From assembly GCA_017451665.1 (NCBI GenBank), contig JAFTNX010000032.1, positions 1 through 6,426 on the forward strand: a stretch of 6,426 nt of DNA, in the 5' to 3' direction. The notes under the pieces were generated by a model. The model was not told where the DNA came from and searched no databases. It saw nothing but the letters and a program-made list of their open reading frames with translations. Below are positions 5,645 through 6,426 of this stretch, piece by piece. The position numbers and the translations under genes are program-made. This DNA is from Oscillospiraceae bacterium (GTDB taxonomy: Bacteria; Bacillota; Clostridia; Oscillospirales; Ruminococcaceae). Each line of letters opens with the position of its first letter. Positions within the stretch are counted from its first letter, which is position 1.

Positions 5645-5863
5645 TTGAAAAAAATGGTTTGTAATTATAAATCAGACCTTAAAAAAATCGAAGGAAGAAT
5701 TGCCGAAATAAAACTCAAATTAAATAAAAACGGAGAAAATTACGGCTCACTTAACAGACGACTTGCTGTTTTGCTTGATGAACGTGACGGTCTGAGAATG
5801 TCAATTGCAATGATGACAGATTATATAAACGAGGTTGAAAAGAGAAAAGGGGAGGTTGCCTGA
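5645..5863 (+). CDS. Small predicted coiled-coil protein, unknown function
   Basis: A 72-residue charged protein not recognised as a named family. It looks like two helices (about 8-28 and 35-68) rich in Lys, Glu, Arg and Leu, with heptad-like spacing (IEGRIAEIKLKL and LNRRLAVLLDERDGL), suggesting a helical hairpin or coiled coil. It has no signal peptide or membrane segment. The TTG start at 5645 lies 9 nt after GAGGG (5631-5635) and directly after an in-frame stop; the ATG at 5654 is possible but too far from that site. The stop overlaps the next start by one base (TGATG), so translation is probably coupled and the two proteins may act together. It is the first gene behind the LexA-type promoter. 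Confidence 0.75.
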   Translation: MKKMVCNYKSDLKKIEGRIAEIKLKLNKNGENYGSLNRRLAVLLDERDGLRMSIAMMTDYINEVEKRKGEVA

Positions 5864-6171
5864 TGATTAAATACTATGAGAGAAAGAAGTTACCACTTTT
5901 TGTTACAGACGGGCTTTTAGCTAATTATGATAAGCATTTAAAAGATAGCGAGGACCTTGATTTTTCGATGATTTATAGGGGGAATTGCAGTGAAATTATA
6001 GATAACAGTTTGACAAATACTCAAAAAAGCTATATTATGTTATATTATAATGATAATAAAACAATACCCGAAATCGCAAGGCTTTTCGGAGTAAATAAAT
6101 CTACTGTTTCACGAACTATAAACAGAGCAAGAAAAAATATTTTTGATGCATTTCCGGCGTATGCAAGCTGA
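5863..6171 (+). CDS. Sigma-70 region 4-like helix-turn-helix protein
   Basis: A 102-residue putative DNA-binding protein. Residues 50-93 (from SLTNTQKSYIMLYYND through TIPEIARLFGVNKSTVSRTINRARKNI) have the pattern of sigma-70 region 4 / LuxR-like helix-turn-helix domains, with IARLFGVNKSTVSRTINRAR as the helix-turn-helix core. There is no recognisable region 2, so it is not a complete sigma factor. The N-terminal 48 residues are not recognised. Similar small sigma-4-like proteins occur in clostridial genomes and in phage late-gene control modules; which role applies here is open. GGAGG at 5851-5855 lies 7 nt before the ATG. It is translationally coupled to the coiled-coil gene and sits under the same predicted SOS promoter. 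Confidence 0.8.
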   Translation: MIKYYERKKLPLFVTDGLLANYDKHLKDSEDLDFSMIYRGNCSEIIDNSLTNTQKSYIMLYYNDNKTIPEIARLFGVNKSTVSRTINRARKNIFDAFPAYAS

Positions 6172-6184
6172 TAGGGGGATTTTT

Positions 6185-6426
6185 GTGAGCGTTAAGACAC
6201 CTGTTTTTGATTTTGTTAGCGAATATATAAATAAGAATACCACAAGATTTCATATGCCCGGTCATAAGGGGAATTGTGACCATCTGGGGGTTGAAATCCG
6301 TGATATTACCGAAATAAAGGGTGCTGATTATCTTTTTGAAGCTGACGGTGTAATCGGAGAAAGCGAAGCTATTTGCTCATCACTTTTTGAAACTGCAAAA
6401 ACCCTTTATTCAACCGAAGGCTCAAG
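6185..6426 (+). CDS. Orn/Lys/Arg decarboxylase-family PLP enzyme, N-terminal part
   Basis: The first 80 residues of a fold-type I PLP-dependent enzyme that runs off the right edge. The N-terminal hallmarks of the Orn/Lys/Arg decarboxylase major domain are present: RFHMPGHKG (21-29), DITEIKGADYLFEADGVI (40-57), ESE (59-61) and TLYSTEGS (73-80). Members include the B. subtilis SpeA and YaaO types, linked to polyamine or basic amino-acid metabolism; the catalytic lysine lies outside the window, so activity and substrate cannot be judged. The GTG start at 6185 is 6 nt after an AGGGGG site and 13 nt after the previous stop, so it may be read from the same LexA-type promoter. In B. subtilis, yaaO lies beside tmk and holB, so replication-related genes may follow here. 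Confidence 0.88.
   Translation, partial: MSVKTPVFDFVSEYINKNTTRFHMPGHKGNCDHLGVEIRDITEIKGADYLFEADGVIGESEAICSSLFETAKTLYSTEGS

Overview
The window looks like chromosomal DNA from a low-GC Gram-positive anaerobe of the Clostridia, most likely an Oscillospirales/Ruminococcus-like gut or rumen organism. The reasons are the AT-rich sequence with strong GGAGG-type ribosome binding sites, a YtrA-type GntR regulator next to a BcrA/YtrB-type ABC ATPase, a secreted nucleotidase ending in a sortase-like sorting signal, a surface protein with a threonine-rich linker and a CBM2-like module, a DUF896 protein, and Firmicutes-type LexA boxes. The genus assignment is inference.

Layout from left to right. (1) 2-1026, minus strand: a YtrA-like repressor gene followed 17 nt later by an ABC transporter ATPase that runs off the left edge. 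Their promoter, near 1077-1105, is a near-consensus sigma-A promoter whose -10 box lies inside nested inverted repeats, which suggests autoregulation. (2) 1212-3080, plus strand: a short-leader promoter and a secreted, probably wall- or membrane-anchored 5'-nucleotidase-family phosphohydrolase. (3) 3089-3115: a hairpin that can end transcription from both sides. (4) 5358-3127, minus strand: a compact three-gene operon of a DUF896 (YnzC-like) protein, a WYL-domain regulator and a single-pass membrane protein with a CBM2-like outer domain. The two intergenic gaps are 15 nt each. (5) 5359-5644: a divergent control region. Its plus-strand promoter has perfect -35 and -10 hexamers and carries two LexA-type operators 32 bp apart, one of them perfect. 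(6) 5645-6426, plus strand: a small predicted coiled-coil protein, a sigma-70 region 4-like HTH protein and the start of an Orn/Lys/Arg decarboxylase-family PLP enzyme, tightly packed.

The most interesting part is the right end: what looks like a damage-inducible (SOS) promoter in front of two small uncharacterised proteins, one of them a stand-alone sigma-region-4-like HTH, divergent from a gene of the DUF896 family. The B. subtilis DUF896 member ynzC belongs to an SOS operon. The second point of interest is the WYL regulator/CBM2 surface protein pair. No tRNA, rRNA, CRISPR array, insertion sequence or prophage structural gene was seen.
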